A stretch of 64,000 nucleotides of DNA from Paracoccaceae bacterium (GCA_013214575.1 JABSSD010000119.1:62001-126000); one strand, 5' to 3'. Shown: positions 8,353-18,939, numbered from the stretch's first letter. The notes: generated by a model not told the origin, from the sequence alone. Numbers and translations: made by a program.

Positions 8353-9987
8353 ATGACGAAATTTTCTGATCTCAATCTTCATCCCAAAGTTCTCAAAGCC
8401 ATCGACGATGCGGGGTATGAAACCCCGACACCGATCCAGGCTGAGGCAATTCCACCTGCCCTGGAAGGTCGCGATGTCTTGGGCATTGCCCAGACAGGGA
8501 CAGGCAAAACAGCCTCTTTTACCCTGCCTATGATCACTTTGCTGGCCCGTGGCCGCGCTCGCGCCCGGATGCCGCGCAGTCTGGTTTTGTGCCCGACACG
8601 AGAATTGGCCGCCCAGGTTGCCGAGAACTTTGAAACCTATGCCAAGTATGTGAAGCTGACCAAAGCGCTGCTGATTGGCGGCGTTTCGTTCAGGGAACAA
8701 GATGCCGCAATCGACCGTGGTGTCGACGTTCTAATAGCGACGCCAGGCCGACTGCTGGACCATTTTGAGCGTGGCAAACTGATTCTCTCGGACGTCAAAG
8801 TCATGGTAGTGGACGAGGCCGACCGGATGCTCGACATGGGATTCATCCCCGATATCGAACGTATCTTTGGCATGACCAACCCGCTGACCCGCCAGACGTT
8901 GTTTTTCTCGGCCACCATGGCCCCCGAGATCGAGCGCATCACCAATACCTTCCTGTCGGCCCCGGCCCGCATTGAGGTGGCCCGTCAGGCCACCACATCC
9001 GAGACCATTACCCAGGGCGTGGTGATGTTCAAAGCCTCGCGCCGGGATCGCGAAGCCAGCGAAAAGCGTAAACTGCTGCGGACCATCATCGACAATGAGG
9101 GTGAGAAATGTACCAACGCGATCATCTTCTGCAACCGCAAGATGGATGTGGATACTGTCTCCAAATCGCTGAAGAAATACGGCTATGACGCCTCTCCGAT
9201 CCACGGCGACCTGGAGCAGAGCCATCGCACCAAGACACTGGACGCGTTCCGCGATGGATCGCTGCGTTTCCTGGTGGCCTCGGATGTAGCGGCCCGCGGG
9301 CTGGATGTGCCCAACGTCAGCCATGTGTTCAACTTTGATGTGCCCAGCCACGCCGAAGACTATGTGCACCGGATCGGCCGCACCGGCCGCGCTGGCCGCG
9401 CTGGCACCGCCATGATGATCTGTGTTCCCAAGGACGAGAAGAACCTCGCCGACATCGAACGCCTGGTCCAGAACGAGATTCCGCGCTTGGAAAACCCGCT
9501 AAAATCCGCCAAATCTGAAGAGGCACCGAAATCCGCCAAATCAGAAGAGACCAAGGACAGTGGCGGCGAGAAGAAATACACTGGTCGTAGCCGCCGCTCC
9601 TCCAAGTCGGACGAGCCGCAGAGCAAGCCAATCGAAACCGTTGTTGCGGCCCCCACCCCGCCAGCTGACACACAGGCTGACACACAGGCTGTCACACAGG
9701 CGGACAGGCCTCAGAGCAAGAATGATCGTCAGGCGTCCTCCGACGATCACCAGGCAAGCTCAAACGACCGGCAGGCAAGTTCAAACGACCGTCAGGCAAG
9801 CACAAGCGACCGCCGCTCGAACTCAGCCTCCAGCGACAACCGGGGCAAATCCGGCGACAACCGGTCCTCGTCGCGCTCGTCCAATCGCTCACGCGGGGGA
9901 CGCGACAATGGCAAGACTGTCATTGGACTTGGCGATCACCTGCCCAGCTTTATCGCTCTCAGTTTTGAACAGCGCCGCGCAGGCTGA
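8353..9987 (+). CDS. DEAD-box ATP-dependent RNA helicase, RhlE-like
   Basis: The 544-residue protein unwinds short RNA duplexes and probably acts in ribosome assembly, RNA decay or cold adaptation. Motifs in order: Q motif (F4, PTPIQAEAIP 25-34), motif I AQTGTGKT (46-53), PTREL near 81, ATPGR near 129, DEAD (154-157), SAT (186-188), and HRIGRTGRAGR near residue 340. A low-complexity, basic and Ser/Gln/Asp-rich tail covers about 375-520, with tandem peptides (ADTQ repeats, then SSNDRQA repeats). A conserved-looking terminal segment IGLGDHLPSFIALSF follows. Tails of this type usually bind RNA non-specifically. It stands alone, with a strong terminator 25 bp after the stop. Confidence 0.93.
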   Translation: MTKFSDLNLHPKVLKAIDDAGYETPTPIQAEAIPPALEGRDVLGIAQTGTGKTASFTLPMITLLARGRARARMPRSLVLCPTRELAAQVAENFETYAKYVKLTKALLIGGVSFREQDAAIDRGVDVLIATPGRLLDHFERGKLILSDVKVMVVDEADRMLDMGFIPDIERIFGMTNPLTRQTLFFSATMAPEIERITNTFLSAPARIEVARQATTSETITQGVVMFKASRRDREASEKRKLLRTIIDNEGEKCTNAIIFCNRKMDVDTVSKSLKKYGYDASPIHGDLEQSHRTKTLDAFRDGSLRFLVASDVAARGLDVPNVSHVFNFDVPSHAEDYVHRIGRTGRAGRAGTAMMICVPKDEKNLADIERLVQNEIPRLENPLKSAKSEEAPKSAKSEETKDSGGEKKYTGRSRRSSKSDEPQSKPIETVVAAPTPPADTQADTQAVTQADRPQSKNDRQASSDDHQASSNDRQASSNDRQASTSDRRSNSASSDNRGKSGDNRSSSRSSNRSRGGRDNGKTVIGLGDHLPSFIALSFEQRRAG

Positions 9988-10013
9988 ACCAGCCAATCCA
10001 GATTGATAAAAAA

Positions 10014-10042
10014 GGCCGCACCCCAGGGTGCGGCCTTTTTTT
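10014..10042 (+). terminator. Rho-independent terminator of the helicase gene
   Basis: A perfect 9-bp stem GGCCGCACC/GGTGCGGCC with a CCAG loop is followed by eight or nine T residues. Confidence 0.93.
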
Positions 10043-10171
10043 TGGCTTAACAGGTGACGTTTGCACTCGCAGCATAACGGCAATGTGGAATGAGCCGGTG
10101 TTTTTGAGCTCTGGAACCCTTATCTGACTGTCGAAACGACACGACGATTGATGATCCAACGAGTAAATGCC

Positions 10172-10372
10172 ATGAACATGAGAGATTTCCCAGAACTGAC
10201 CGCCGCCGATATCCACCGGATCGAAGCCCGAGCACATCAACTACGCGCCGAATACATGCGGGATTTGATCAGCGCCTTTGGCCGCAGAATCGCAACGCTA
10301 TCGCGAAAAACGGCAATGCTATTTCACCGTCGCCGCGGCATGAATAGCCACCCCCACTCACTCACTCACTAA
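10172..10372 (+). CDS. Small basic helical protein (about 66 aa), DUF1127-like style
   Basis: The short frame from ATG 10172 (alternative ATG 10178) to TAA at 10370-10372 reads MNMRDFPELTAADIHRIEAR and AHQLRAEYMRDLISAFGRRI. The R-A-H-x-L-R-A-E-Y helix followed by basic residues resembles small roseobacter proteins of the DUF1127/RSP_7527 style, whose functions are mostly unknown. Coding is supported by a separate terminator on each side and by the clear amphipathic helix, although the ribosome-binding site is weak. It might be a small stress or RNA-associated protein; I do not assign a function. Confidence 0.6.
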   Translation: MNMRDFPELTAADIHRIEARAHQLRAEYMRDLISAFGRRIATLSRKTAMLFHRRRGMNSHPHSLTH

Positions 10373-10394
10373 CATCTGCCACTCACGCAAAAAA

Positions 10395-10427
10395 AACGCC
10401 CCGGTCACAACAACCGGGGCGTTTTTG
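10395..10427. terminator. Bidirectional terminator between small ORF and rnj
   Basis: An 11-bp perfect stem AACGCCCCGGT/ACCGGGGCGTT with a 7-nt loop is flanked by A-run on the left and T-run on the right. It therefore serves the small ORF (+) and rnj (-). Confidence 0.92.
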
Positions 10428-10484
10428 TATCTGGCTACTGCGACTGCGATGACTCTATGGGCCACCACATGTCGACCCTTTGGG

Positions 10485-12152
10485 TCAGCGCATCCGGCTA
10501 ACCACAACGGTCACTTCTGGCTTTTTGCCGATCTCGTTATGCGCGGTTTGCCGCGCAACCCGCCGCAGCCCCTCTTCCAGCTTGTCATCGTCGCGCAGGG
10601 TCTTTTTGTTGGCCCGCTTCAGGAATTGATCAAGATCCTTCTCCAGCATCTCGACAAGCCCGCCCTTGGAGCGTCCGGTCTCTGTCACGCCTTTGACATC
10701 ACACCAGGGCTCACCCAGCGGAGCGTCGTCCTCGTCCAGGATCACGGTCACCACAATATGGCCATTCAGCGCCATCCGAATACGGTCGCGGACCACGCCG
10801 TCCATGGCACCGATTTTCACCGTCCCATCGAGATAGGTGCGACCGGTATCGACATATTCCGCAACCACTGGCGTATCGCCGGTCAGGTCCATCATCATGC
10901 CGTTGACGACTACCGCACTGGCCATGCCCTTGCTGATCGCCAGGCGCGCATGTTCGCGCAGGTGACGATGTTCGCCGTGCATCGGGATCAGCATCTTGGG
11001 CTTCACCAGATCATGCAGCGTCTCCAAATCCGGGCGGTTGGCATGCCCCGACACGTGATAGATTCCGGAACTGTCATCCACCACATCAACGCCCTTTTCC
11101 GAGAACTGGTTGATGATGTTGATCACACCCTTTTCATTGCCCGGAATGGTCTTTGACGAGAACAGGAACAGGTCGCCCTCTTTGATCTGCAAGCCGCGAT
11201 ACTTGCCCCGTGCCAGCTGCGCCGAGGCCGCCCGCCGTTCGCCCTGGCTGCCAGTCACCAGCAGCATCAGGTTTTCACGCGGCATCTGAGACGCCTCCTC
11301 AGGGCTCACCAGATTGGGGAAACTCTTCAGCACGCCGGTTTCAAAGGCCGCATCCACCATCCGCTGCATCGCCCGTCCCAGCAATACAATCGAACGCCCG
11401 GCCCGCTCACCGGCCTCGGCCAGGGTTTTCACCCGCGCCACGTTCGATGCAAATGTGGTGGCCACAACCATGCCTTTGGCGGCGCCAACCAGCTTGGTGA
11501 TCTCAGGGCCCACATCGACCTCGGAGCGACCCGGATTAAGCGAGAACACATTGGTACTGTCGCACATCAGCGCCTGCACACCATCTTTGCCGAGGCTGGC
11601 CCAGAGATCCGGGTCAAAGGCTTCGCCAACAATCGGAGTTGGGTCGGTTTTAAAATCGCCCGAGTGCAGGATACGGCCGGCCGGCGTATCAATCACCATG
11701 CCACCGCTTTCCGGGATCGAGTGCGCCATCGGCACCACCCCGATGGTAAAGGGACCAAGCTTGGTCACCGCAGGCCAGGCCGAGACCGTCTGCACAGCGT
11801 CTTCCGGATGACCGTGCTCTTTCATCTTGCGACGGGCAATATTGGCGGTAAAGGCGCGGGCGTAAATCGGCACCTTCAGGTGACTGTACATATGCGCCAC
11901 AGCGCCAATGTGGTCTTCATGCGCATGGGTGATAAAGATGCCTTCCAACCGGTTGGCACGCTCCTTCAGCCAGGTCATATCAGGCATGATCAGATCAACA
12001 CCGGGGGTGCTGTCCATATCCGGAAAGGCAACGCCCAGATCCACTAGGATCAGCCGCTCTTTGCCGGGTTTGCCATAGCCATAGACATAGGCGTTCATAC
12101 CAATTTCGCCTGCCCCACCCAGGGGCAGATAGATCAATCGTTCAGTGCTCAT
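10485..12152 (-). CDS. rnj: Ribonuclease J
   Basis: The 555-residue metallo-beta-lactamase/beta-CASP nuclease degrades and matures RNA by endo- and 5'-exonucleolytic cleavage. It shows LPLGGAGEIGMN (10-20), the zinc-binding HAHEDH (76-81), a beta-CASP region with VTGSQGE and the HVSGHA motif before the C-terminal domain. The length is typical for bacterial RNase J. The ATG at 12152 is preferred over the longer 571-codon frame because it begins MSTERLIYLPLGG and overlaps the coaX stop by 11 bp. It closes the birA-coaX-rnj tail of the nuo operon, so it is probably co-transcribed with those genes, and the terminator at 10395-10427 follows it. Confidence 0.95.
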   Translation of the reverse strand: MSTERLIYLPLGGAGEIGMNAYVYGYGKPGKERLILVDLGVAFPDMDSTPGVDLIMPDMTWLKERANRLEGIFITHAHEDHIGAVAHMYSHLKVPIYARAFTANIARRKMKEHGHPEDAVQTVSAWPAVTKLGPFTIGVVPMAHSIPESGGMVIDTPAGRILHSGDFKTDPTPIVGEAFDPDLWASLGKDGVQALMCDSTNVFSLNPGRSEVDVGPEITKLVGAAKGMVVATTFASNVARVKTLAEAGERAGRSIVLLGRAMQRMVDAAFETGVLKSFPNLVSPEEASQMPRENLMLLVTGSQGERRAASAQLARGKYRGLQIKEGDLFLFSSKTIPGNEKGVINIINQFSEKGVDVVDDSSGIYHVSGHANRPDLETLHDLVKPKMLIPMHGEHRHLREHARLAISKGMASAVVVNGMMMDLTGDTPVVAEYVDTGRTYLDGTVKIGAMDGVVRDRIRMALNGHIVVTVILDEDDAPLGEPWCDVKGVTETGRSKGGLVEMLEKDLDQFLKRANKKTLRDDDKLEEGLRRVARQTAHNEIGKKPEVTVVVSRMR

Positions 12153-12930
12153 CTTGGAGACCGTTTTCCTTGTTGTATCTGTGAATAATCTGCAAACCAT
12201 GCATGGTCAGATCATCCTCAAAAGCGTCAAATAGTTGTGCTGATTGCTGGAACAAAGGCGCCAGCCCGCCTGTAGATATGATTTTCATTGGTACACCGTG
12301 CTCGGCCTTGATCCGCGAGCAGATCTCACGCACCAAGCCAACGTAGCCCCAGAACACACCGGATTGCATGCAGGCGACTGTGTTGGTGCCTATTACCGAC
12401 TGTGGCTTTGAAATGTCAACATGGGGCAGCGCCGCCGCTGCCTGATGCAGGGCTTCCAGGCTCAGATTCACCCCCGGAGCGATCACCCCGCCAATATAGG
12501 CGCCATCCTCGGCCACCACATCAAAGGTGGTGGCAGTGCCAAAATCCACCATGATAAGATTGCCGCCATAGTGGTCAAAGCCAGCCACCGTATTCACCAG
12601 CCGGTCAGGCCCCACTGCGGTGCCCTCGTCGACCCGAACATCCACCGGCAGCAGGCAATCGGGTTTGCCCACCACAAGCGGTCGCGTGTTGAAATAGCGA
12701 TCCGCAAGCACCCGCAGGTTAAACACCACCCGCGGCACCGTCGAGGACACGATCACATCGGTGATATCGGCCTCAATCTCCTGCAACCGCATCAATGTGC
12801 TTAACCAGACGTAATACTGGTCCGCAGTGCGCCGCCAGTCGGTGGCAATCCGCCAGGTGCCAATAAAGCGTTCCCCATCCCAGATGGAAAACACCGTATT
12901 GGTATTGCCACAATCAACTGCCAAAAGCAT
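12142..12930 (-). CDS. coaX: Type III pantothenate kinase
   Basis: The 262-residue protein catalyses ATP-dependent phosphorylation of pantothenate, the first committed step of coenzyme A synthesis. It shows the ASKHA fold P-loop DCGNTNTVFSIWDG (6-19), the pantothenate-binding block GPDRLVNTVAGF and the MVDFGTATTFDVV motif, with GGVIAPG following. Type III enzymes are cytosolic homodimers and are not inhibited by CoA. It overlaps rnj by 11 bp and lies 15 bp downstream of birA, suggesting translational coupling. Confidence 0.96.
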   Translation of the reverse strand: MLLAVDCGNTNTVFSIWDGERFIGTWRIATDWRRTADQYYVWLSTLMRLQEIEADITDVIVSSTVPRVVFNLRVLADRYFNTRPLVVGKPDCLLPVDVRVDEGTAVGPDRLVNTVAGFDHYGGNLIMVDFGTATTFDVVAEDGAYIGGVIAPGVNLSLEALHQAAAALPHVDISKPQSVIGTNTVACMQSGVFWGYVGLVREICSRIKAEHGVPMKIISTGGLAPLFQQSAQLFDAFEDDLTMHGLQIIHRYNKENGLQDEH

Positions 12931-12945
12931 CGCGCTCTGCCTTTC

Positions 12946-13695
12946 CTAGAAATGGACGTCTGCGGCCGAGATTTTCACGCGGCCCTTGGCGGTGTTTAGA
13001 ACAAGGTTGCCGTCGCCGTCCACTGTTTCAAAGGTGCCCGTAGTTTCCGAGGTTGCTGTACGGGCGGTAATCACCTCGCCCAATTTGGCCGCCCTGGCTA
13101 GCCAGGCCTTACGGATCACCTCAAAGCCATAGGTCACAAGCTGCTGCTCATATTGAGCATAAGCCGCCGCCAACTCCCCCAAAAACTCTTCGGGGGTGAC
13201 CGAAGCCCCGGTTTCCGACAGCAAAGACACTGGCCGCATGGCCCGCTCCTCCAACTGCTCGACCGGCGGAACATCGCTCAGGTTTACGCCGATGCCGATG
13301 AACAGATGGTTGACGCCCCTGCCCGTGCCGGCACTCTCCAGCAAAATCCCCGCCAGCTTGCCGCCGTTCAACAAAACGTCATTGGGCCACTTCAGAGCAA
13401 ACCCGGCAGCCCGGCCTGTCACCGCAACACAGGCGTCAAACAGCGCCAGTGACGCCACAAAACTGCGCAGCGCCGCCTGCGCCGGTGTCCCCTCAGGTCG
13501 CAGAACCAGAGTACAGGACAGATTGCCCTCGGGATTGACCCAGGCCCGCCCCCGACGGGCGCGCGCCGCGGTCTGATGCCGCGCCAGAATCCACTCAGGC
13601 CCGGCCAGACTCGGCGCAATCCGCGCCGCCTCGTTCAAGGTGCTGTCCACCTCATCCAGGATCCGCCGCCCATATCCGTCCGGCCATTGCCGCAT
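12946..13695 (-). CDS. birA: Biotin--[acetyl-CoA carboxylase] ligase
   Basis: The 249-residue enzyme attaches biotin to biotin carboxyl carrier proteins. The adenylate-binding loop is in GRAWVNPEGNLSCTLVL (about 50-66) and the catalytic KWPNDVLLNGGKLAGILLE block follows at about 104-122. It lacks the N-terminal DNA-binding domain of regulatory BirA (class I, short form), so it is probably not a repressor. Likely substrates include the methylcrotonyl-CoA carboxylase alpha subunit encoded about 20 kb away. A copy of the 20-nt intergenic motif ends about 13 bases upstream of its ATG, and the nuo terminator-like hairpin is just beyond. Confidence 0.95.
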   Translation of the reverse strand: MRQWPDGYGRRILDEVDSTLNEAARIAPSLAGPEWILARHQTAARARRGRAWVNPEGNLSCTLVLRPEGTPAQAALRSFVASLALFDACVAVTGRAAGFALKWPNDVLLNGGKLAGILLESAGTGRGVNHLFIGIGVNLSDVPPVEQLEERAMRPVSLLSETGASVTPEEFLGELAAAYAQYEQQLVTYGFEVIRKAWLARAAKLGEVITARTATSETTGTFETVDGDGNLVLNTAKGRVKISAADVHF

Positions 13696-13707
13696 GAAAC
13701 CCTCATT

Positions 13708-13727
13708 TTCTTCTTGTCTAAAATACC
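13708..13727 (-). repeat. 20-nt intergenic motif, copy D
   Basis: Minus-strand core GGTATTTTAGACAAGAAGAA lies just upstream of birA; it is a solo copy without the GC hairpin. Confidence 0.7.
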
Positions 13728-13754
13728 TTCGCCGAAGGCATCCCTACAAACGGA

Positions 13755-13776
13755 GACGCGCCCAAAGGGGCGCGTC
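13755..13776 (-). terminator. Hairpin after nuoN
   Basis: GACGCGCCC and its complement form a strong stem around a TTT loop; the T-tract in the minus direction is weak, so it may be a partial terminator or mRNA-stabilising hairpin between nuo and birA. Confidence 0.5.
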
Positions 13777-13808
13777 ACAATTTTTTCAACTCTGTATCGG
13801 ACCGTCGC

Positions 13809-15248
13809 TCAGTTGACCAGCGTTGCCGCAGCTGCTGCGGCGGCGCCCTCGACACCAAACATATTGATGATTCCCAGCACCATCACCGCCGCTGACGCCA
13901 TCAGAAAGCCCCACAGAACCGGCGATGAATTGCGGTCCAGCTCTTCGCCTTCCTCACCAAAGTACATGTAGTAGACGATGCGCAGGTAGTAGAAAGCACC
14001 AATGACCGAGGCCACCACCCCGGCAATGGCCAGCCAGGCCAGGCCACCGTCATAGGCTGCCCGCAGCACATAAAACTTACCAAAGAAGCCCAGCATCGGC
14101 GGTACCCCGGCCAGCGAGAACAGCAGCACTAGCATCGCCAGCGCCTTGCCCGGCTCGCGACGAGACAGCAGGTTCAGAGAGGCAATATCGGTCACCGGCT
14201 TGCCGTCTTTTTCCATCATCAGGATAAAGGCAAAGGTGCCAATGTTCATGGTGACATAGATCGCCATATAGATCAGCATCGCCTGCACACCAAACGCGGT
14301 GCCCGAGGCCAGACCCATCAGCGCAAACCCCATATGAGAGATCGACGAATAGGCCATCAGACGTTTGATGTTGGTCTGGCCAATCGCCGCCACCGCGCCC
14401 AGGAACATCGACGCCAGCGACAGCATCGCCAAAATCTGGCTCCAGTCGGCAACCGCATTGCCAAAGGCGTCATGCATGACGCGGGCAAACAGACCCATCG
14501 CTGCCATCTTGGGCGCCGAGGCAAAGAACGCGGTCACCGGTGTTGGCGCGCCCTCATAGACATCCGGCGTCCACATGTGGAACGGCACGGCAGAAACCTT
14601 GAACGCCAGCCCCGCAATCAGGAACACGATGCCAAACAGCAATCCAACCGAGACTTCGCCGTGTTGGGCAACCTGGATGATGCCCTCGAATTTGGTGGTG
14701 CCGGCAAAGCCGTAAACCAGCGAGGCGCCGTAGAGCAGCAGACCCGACGACAATGCCCCCAGCACAAAATACTTCAGGCCCGCTTCGGTTGACTTCACAC
14801 TGTCACGGCGCATGGAGGCCACCACGTAAAGCGCCAGCGATTGCAGCTCCAGCCCCATATACAGCGACATCAGATCGCCAGCCGAGACCATCATCATCAT
14901 ACCAACAACGCTGAGGGACACCAGCAGCGGATATTCAAACCGCAGCATGCCACGTTGCGCCATATAATCCTGCCCCATCACCAGCACAGCCGCAGCTGAC
15001 AGCAGGATGGTGACCTTGGCAAAGCGGGCAAAGCCATCGTCGACGAACATGCCGCCAAAAGCGACATTGGTGCCGCTGCCACTGCCGGCAATCCACAGCG
15101 CCAGCAACGCCATCAGGCCACTGGTGGTCCAGATCAACAGCGGCGCCAGCTTGTCTTTGCTGGAGTAGACCGCAAACAGCAGTGCCAACATGGCGTAAAC
15201 GGCCAGGATCATTTCTGGCAGGATTACGTTGAGATCAGCTTGGATCAT
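13809..15248 (-). CDS. nuoN: NADH-quinone oxidoreductase subunit N (complex I)
   Basis: The 479-residue inner-membrane subunit is a Mrp-antiporter-type proton channel of complex I. About 14 transmembrane helices are visible as hydrophobic stretches, with conserved buried charges such as the Lys and Glu in the [11 protein letters not shown] and [20 protein letters not shown] segments. [19 protein letters not shown] is the family signature in helix 8. It is the last canonical nuo gene, 15 bp after nuoM, and is followed by birA. Confidence 0.97.
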   Translation of the reverse strand: MIQADLNVILPEMILAVYAMLALLFAVYSSKDKLAPLLIWTTSGLMALLALWIAGSGSGTNVAFGGMFVDDGFARFAKVTILLSAAAVLVMGQDYMAQRGMLRFEYPLLVSLSVVGMMMMVSAGDLMSLYMGLELQSLALYVVASMRRDSVKSTEAGLKYFVLGALSSGLLLYGASLVYGFAGTTKFEGIIQVAQHGEVSVGLLFGIVFLIAGLAFKVSAVPFHMWTPDVYEGAPTPVTAFFASAPKMAAMGLFARVMHDAFGNAVADWSQILAMLSLASMFLGAVAAIGQTNIKRLMAYSSISHMGFALMGLASGTAFGVQAMLIYMAIYVTMNIGTFAFILMMEKDGKPVTDIASLNLLSRREPGKALAMLVLLFSLAGVPPMLGFFGKFYVLRAAYDGGLAWLAIAGVVASVIGAFYYLRIVYYMYFGEEGEELDRNSSPVLWGFLMASAAVMVLGIINMFGVEGAAAAAAATLVN

Positions 15249-15262
15249 CTACCCGGGCCCCC

Positions 15263-16810
15263 TTAGTGCGACGCAGTCTGGGTCGTTGCGGTCAGATCCG
15301 CAGCGGCCAGAGAATGATTGAAATTGGCGACCAGCGCCTCGGTTGACGGGCCGATGATATCGGTGACCAGCGCCGGGTAGATCCCCAAAAGAAGGGTCAT
15401 CACCACCAGCGGAGCAAAGATCACCCGCTCGCGCATCGACATGTCAGACATGGTTTTCAGACCCGCCTTGATCATGTCGCCAAAAACCACCCGCCGATAC
15501 AGATACAGGGCATAACAGGCCGAGAAAATGACCCCCGAGGTGGCGATCGCGGCGATCCAGGTGTTTTTCTGGAAGGCGCCCATCAGCGTCAGGAATTCAC
15601 CGACAAACCCGGATGTGCCCGGCAGGCCGACGTTGCCCATAGTGAAGAACATGAACACCAGCGCATAAGCCGGCATCCGGATCACCAGACCACCATAGGC
15701 GCTGATTTCGCGGGTGTGCATCCGGTCATAGATCACCCCAACGATCAGGAACAGCGCAGCCGAGATAAAGCCGTGGCTGATCATCTGAAAGATGGCGCCA
15801 TCAATGCCCTGCTGGTTGGCGGAAAAGATCCCCATGGTGACAAAGCCCATGTGGGCAACAGAGGAATAGGCAATCAGCTTTTTCATGTCGTCCTGCACCA
15901 GCGCCACCAGCGAGGTATAGACAATGGCGATCACCGACATCCACAGTACCATATCGGTCATCACGTCCGCTCCGACCGGGAACATCGGCAGGCTGAACCG
16001 CAGGAAGCCATAGCCGCCCATCTTCAACAGGATCGCCGCCAGAACAACTGAGCCAGCGGTCGGCGCCTGCACGTGCGCATCCGGCAACCAGGTGTGCACC
16101 GGCCACATCGGCATTTTCACCGCGAAGCTGGCAAAGAAGGCCAGGAACATCAGCGTCTGCATGCCGCCGACAACCTGAATGCCGAGGATCTCAAAGCTGT
16201 TTGACGCAAACGTGTGGGTCATCAGCGCTTCGATGTCAGTGGTGCCCGCATCGGCAAACATCGCCACCATCGCCACCAGCATCAGCACCGAGCCAAGGAA
16301 GGTATAGAGGAAGAACTTGAACGAGGCGTAGATCCGCTGCTTGCCGCCCCAGATGCCGATGATCAGGAACATCGGGATCAGACCGGCCTCGAAGAACAGG
16401 TAGAACAGCACCAGATCCAGCGCCATGAAGACGCCCAGCATCAGGGTTTCCAGCAGCAGGAAAGCAATCATGTATTCCTTGACGCGGCTGGAGATGTTCC
16501 AGCTGGCCAGAATGGCCAGCGGCATCACAAATGTGGTCAGCATCACAAACAGCACCGAGATGCCGTCGACGCCCATTTTGTATTTCAGACCCATCAGCCA
16601 GTCGGACTCTTCGACAAACTGAAAGCCGGTATTGGCAGGATCAAACTCAAAATAGATCCCCAGGCTCACCAGAAAGGTGATCGAGGTGGCAAACATCGCC
16701 AGATACTTGGCGTTGCGTTGTGCCGCCTCATCCTCGCCGCGCATGAACAGGGCCATGATCCCCGCTGCCAGTGCCGGGATAAAAGTGACAATAGACAGTA
16801 TGTTGTCCAT
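15263..16810 (-). CDS. nuoM: NADH-quinone oxidoreductase subunit M (complex I)
   Basis: The 515-residue membrane subunit is an antiporter-like proton pump module. The start is ATG at 16810 ([21 protein letters not shown]), because the longer frame reads into nuoL; the ATGA overlap with nuoL shows coupling. Conserved elements are [35 protein letters not shown], and [15 protein letters not shown]. About 14 transmembrane segments are visible. Length is typical. Confidence 0.97.
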   Translation of the reverse strand: MDNILSIVTFIPALAAGIMALFMRGEDEAAQRNAKYLAMFATSITFLVSLGIYFEFDPANTGFQFVEESDWLMGLKYKMGVDGISVLFVMLTTFVMPLAILASWNISSRVKEYMIAFLLLETLMLGVFMALDLVLFYLFFEAGLIPMFLIIGIWGGKQRIYASFKFFLYTFLGSVLMLVAMVAMFADAGTTDIEALMTHTFASNSFEILGIQVVGGMQTLMFLAFFASFAVKMPMWPVHTWLPDAHVQAPTAGSVVLAAILLKMGGYGFLRFSLPMFPVGADVMTDMVLWMSVIAIVYTSLVALVQDDMKKLIAYSSVAHMGFVTMGIFSANQQGIDGAIFQMISHGFISAALFLIVGVIYDRMHTREISAYGGLVIRMPAYALVFMFFTMGNVGLPGTSGFVGEFLTLMGAFQKNTWIAAIATSGVIFSACYALYLYRRVVFGDMIKAGLKTMSDMSMRERVIFAPLVVMTLLLGIYPALVTDIIGPSTEALVANFNHSLAAADLTATTQTASH

Positions 16811-18933
16811 CAGTGGGCTCCTCCGCCGATCGACATCCAGGTGACAAGGGCGACAATTCCCAGCACCATCCAGAAGGCATAAGTAAAGATGAAACCCGTT
16901 TGTGCGCGTCCGGCGAGACGGGTGAAGAAGGGAACCACGCCCATGGCGACGCCGTTCAGGAAACCGTCGATGGTGTCGCCATCGCCCCGTTTCCACAGGA
17001 ACCGGCCCAGGGCAAACGCGGGCTTAACAAAGACCACATTGTACAGCTCATCAAAGTACCACTTGTTCTTGAAGAACAGATACAGCGGTCGTTGCGCCTG
17101 CGCCAAACGGCCCGGCAGCGACGGATTGATGATGTAGAACCAAATCGCAACCAACAAGCCACCCAGCATGGCGATGAAAGGAGATACCTTCACCCAGATC
17201 GGCGTAGCATGTGCGTCGTCCAGAACCGTGTTGTCCTTGCCAAAGTAGATGCCGCCTTCGCCGGGTTTTCCAGCGAACACATAGTGGATCTCGTCAGTGG
17301 CAGCAGCTTCGCCAGTGGCTTCGCCGTGACCAGCATCGGCAACAACCGCGCCGTGTCCGGTGCTGTCGCTCTGCGCAGCGGTTTCACCATGTGCCGTAGC
17401 TTCGGCAACCGGGATACCATAGAACTTGCCGACCTGATCGGTGTGACCAAAGAACGAGCCATACCACAGCATGCCAGCCAGCACCGCGCCGACGGACAAC
17501 ACGCCCAGCGGGATCAACATGGTCAACGGGCTTTCTTTCGCGTGATCATGGGTGTGCTTATCGCCGCGTGCCTCGCCAAAGAAGGTCATGAACATCAGGC
17601 GCCACGAGTAGAACGAGGTCATTGCAGCAGCAATCACCAGCATCCAGAAACCATAGCCAGAGCCGCCTGCATAGGCACTCTCGATGATTGCATCCTTGGA
17701 CAGGAAGCCGGCAAAGCCGAAAGTGGTCAGCGGAATGCCAACACCGGTGATGGCCAGGGTACCAATCATCATCGCCCAGAAGGTGAATGGGATCTTTTTG
17801 CGCAAGCCGCCGTATTCGGTCATTTCCTGCTCGTGGTGCATCGCATTGATGACGGAACCAGCCCCAAGGAACAACAGCGCCTTAAAGAAGGCGTGGGTCA
17901 GCAGGTGGAACATGGCCGCCGAGTACATGCCAACACCAGCCGCCACAAACATATAGCCCAGCTGCGAACAGGTGGAATAGGCGATCACCCGTTTGATGTC
18001 GGTCTGAACCAGACCCACAGTGGCGGCAAAGAACGCGGTGGAGGCGCCGACAACGGTGACAAAGGCCATGGCTTCCGGAGCGAACTCCATCAGCGGTGAC
18101 ATCCGGCAGACCAGGAAGACACCAGCGGTAACCATAGTCGCCGCGTGGATCAGCGCCGACACCGGGGTCGGACCTTCCATCGCGTCAGGCAGCCAGGTGT
18201 GCAGGAACAACTGCGCCGATTTACCCATCGCACCGATGAACAGCAGCACCGCAATCAGATTGGCGGCATTCCACTCGGTCCACAGGAACGTCAGCTCAGT
18301 CTCAGCCAGTTTTGGCGCGGCGGCAAAGACATCATTCAGGTTGATGCTGTCGGTTAGGAAGAACAGACCAAAGATACCCAACGCAAAGCCAAAGTCACCG
18401 ACACGGTTGACCACAAAGGCCTTGATCGCGGCGGCATTGGCGGTGGGCTTGCGGTAGTAGAAGCCGATCAGCAGATACGAGGCAACGCCGACGCCTTCCC
18501 AGCCAAAGAACATCTGTACCAGATTGTCCGAGGTCACCAGCATCAGCATGGCGAAGGTAAAGAACGACAGATAGGCAAAGAAGCGTGGCTTATAGCTTTC
18601 GCCTTCTTTCCACTGTGGGTCTTTGTCCATGTAGCCAAAGGAATAGAGGTGAACCAGCGAGGACACCGTGGTGATCACGATCAGCATGATGGTGGTCAGA
18701 CGGTCCAGGCGAATGCCCCAGGAGGTGGACAGCGAGCCGCTTTCGATCCAGCGCAGGATTTCGATGTGCTGGGTGACGCCGTCAAACGTCAGGAACGAGA
18801 TCCATGACAGAAATGCCGACAGGAACAACATACCCGTCGAGGTCCACATCGCGGCTTTCTCGCCGATGTATTTATAGCCGAACCCGCAGATAATAGACCC
18901 GACGAGCGGGGCAAAGAGGAGGATGGTTTCCAT
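16810..18933 (-). CDS. nuoL: NADH-quinone oxidoreductase subunit L (complex I)
   Basis: At 707 residues this is the largest antiporter-like subunit. [20 protein letters not shown] and [16 protein letters not shown] are the standard motifs. It ends with a long amphipathic lateral helix region that normally runs alongside M and N, followed by a terminal transmembrane segment. A soluble insert at about residues 515-570 is rich in Ala, Gly, Thr, Glu and His (with [16 protein letters not shown]), apparently a lineage-specific loop and not a frame error. It overlaps nuoM by the ATGA start/stop. Confidence 0.97.
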   Translation of the reverse strand: METILLFAPLVGSIICGFGYKYIGEKAAMWTSTGMLFLSAFLSWISFLTFDGVTQHIEILRWIESGSLSTSWGIRLDRLTTIMLIVITTVSSLVHLYSFGYMDKDPQWKEGESYKPRFFAYLSFFTFAMLMLVTSDNLVQMFFGWEGVGVASYLLIGFYYRKPTANAAAIKAFVVNRVGDFGFALGIFGLFFLTDSINLNDVFAAAPKLAETELTFLWTEWNAANLIAVLLFIGAMGKSAQLFLHTWLPDAMEGPTPVSALIHAATMVTAGVFLVCRMSPLMEFAPEAMAFVTVVGASTAFFAATVGLVQTDIKRVIAYSTCSQLGYMFVAAGVGMYSAAMFHLLTHAFFKALLFLGAGSVINAMHHEQEMTEYGGLRKKIPFTFWAMMIGTLAITGVGIPLTTFGFAGFLSKDAIIESAYAGGSGYGFWMLVIAAAMTSFYSWRLMFMTFFGEARGDKHTHDHAKESPLTMLIPLGVLSVGAVLAGMLWYGSFFGHTDQVGKFYGIPVAEATAHGETAAQSDSTGHGAVVADAGHGEATGEAAATDEIHYVFAGKPGEGGIYFGKDNTVLDDAHATPIWVKVSPFIAMLGGLLVAIWFYIINPSLPGRLAQAQRPLYLFFKNKWYFDELYNVVFVKPAFALGRFLWKRGDGDTIDGFLNGVAMGVVPFFTRLAGRAQTGFIFTYAFWMVLGIVALVTWMSIGGGAH

Positions 18934-18939
18934 GATGTC

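Noticed and set aside
16810..18933. nuoL insert at about residues 515-570 as a frame error
   Set aside because: The reading frame stays open with a consistent low-complexity composition, and transmembrane segments resume afterwards.
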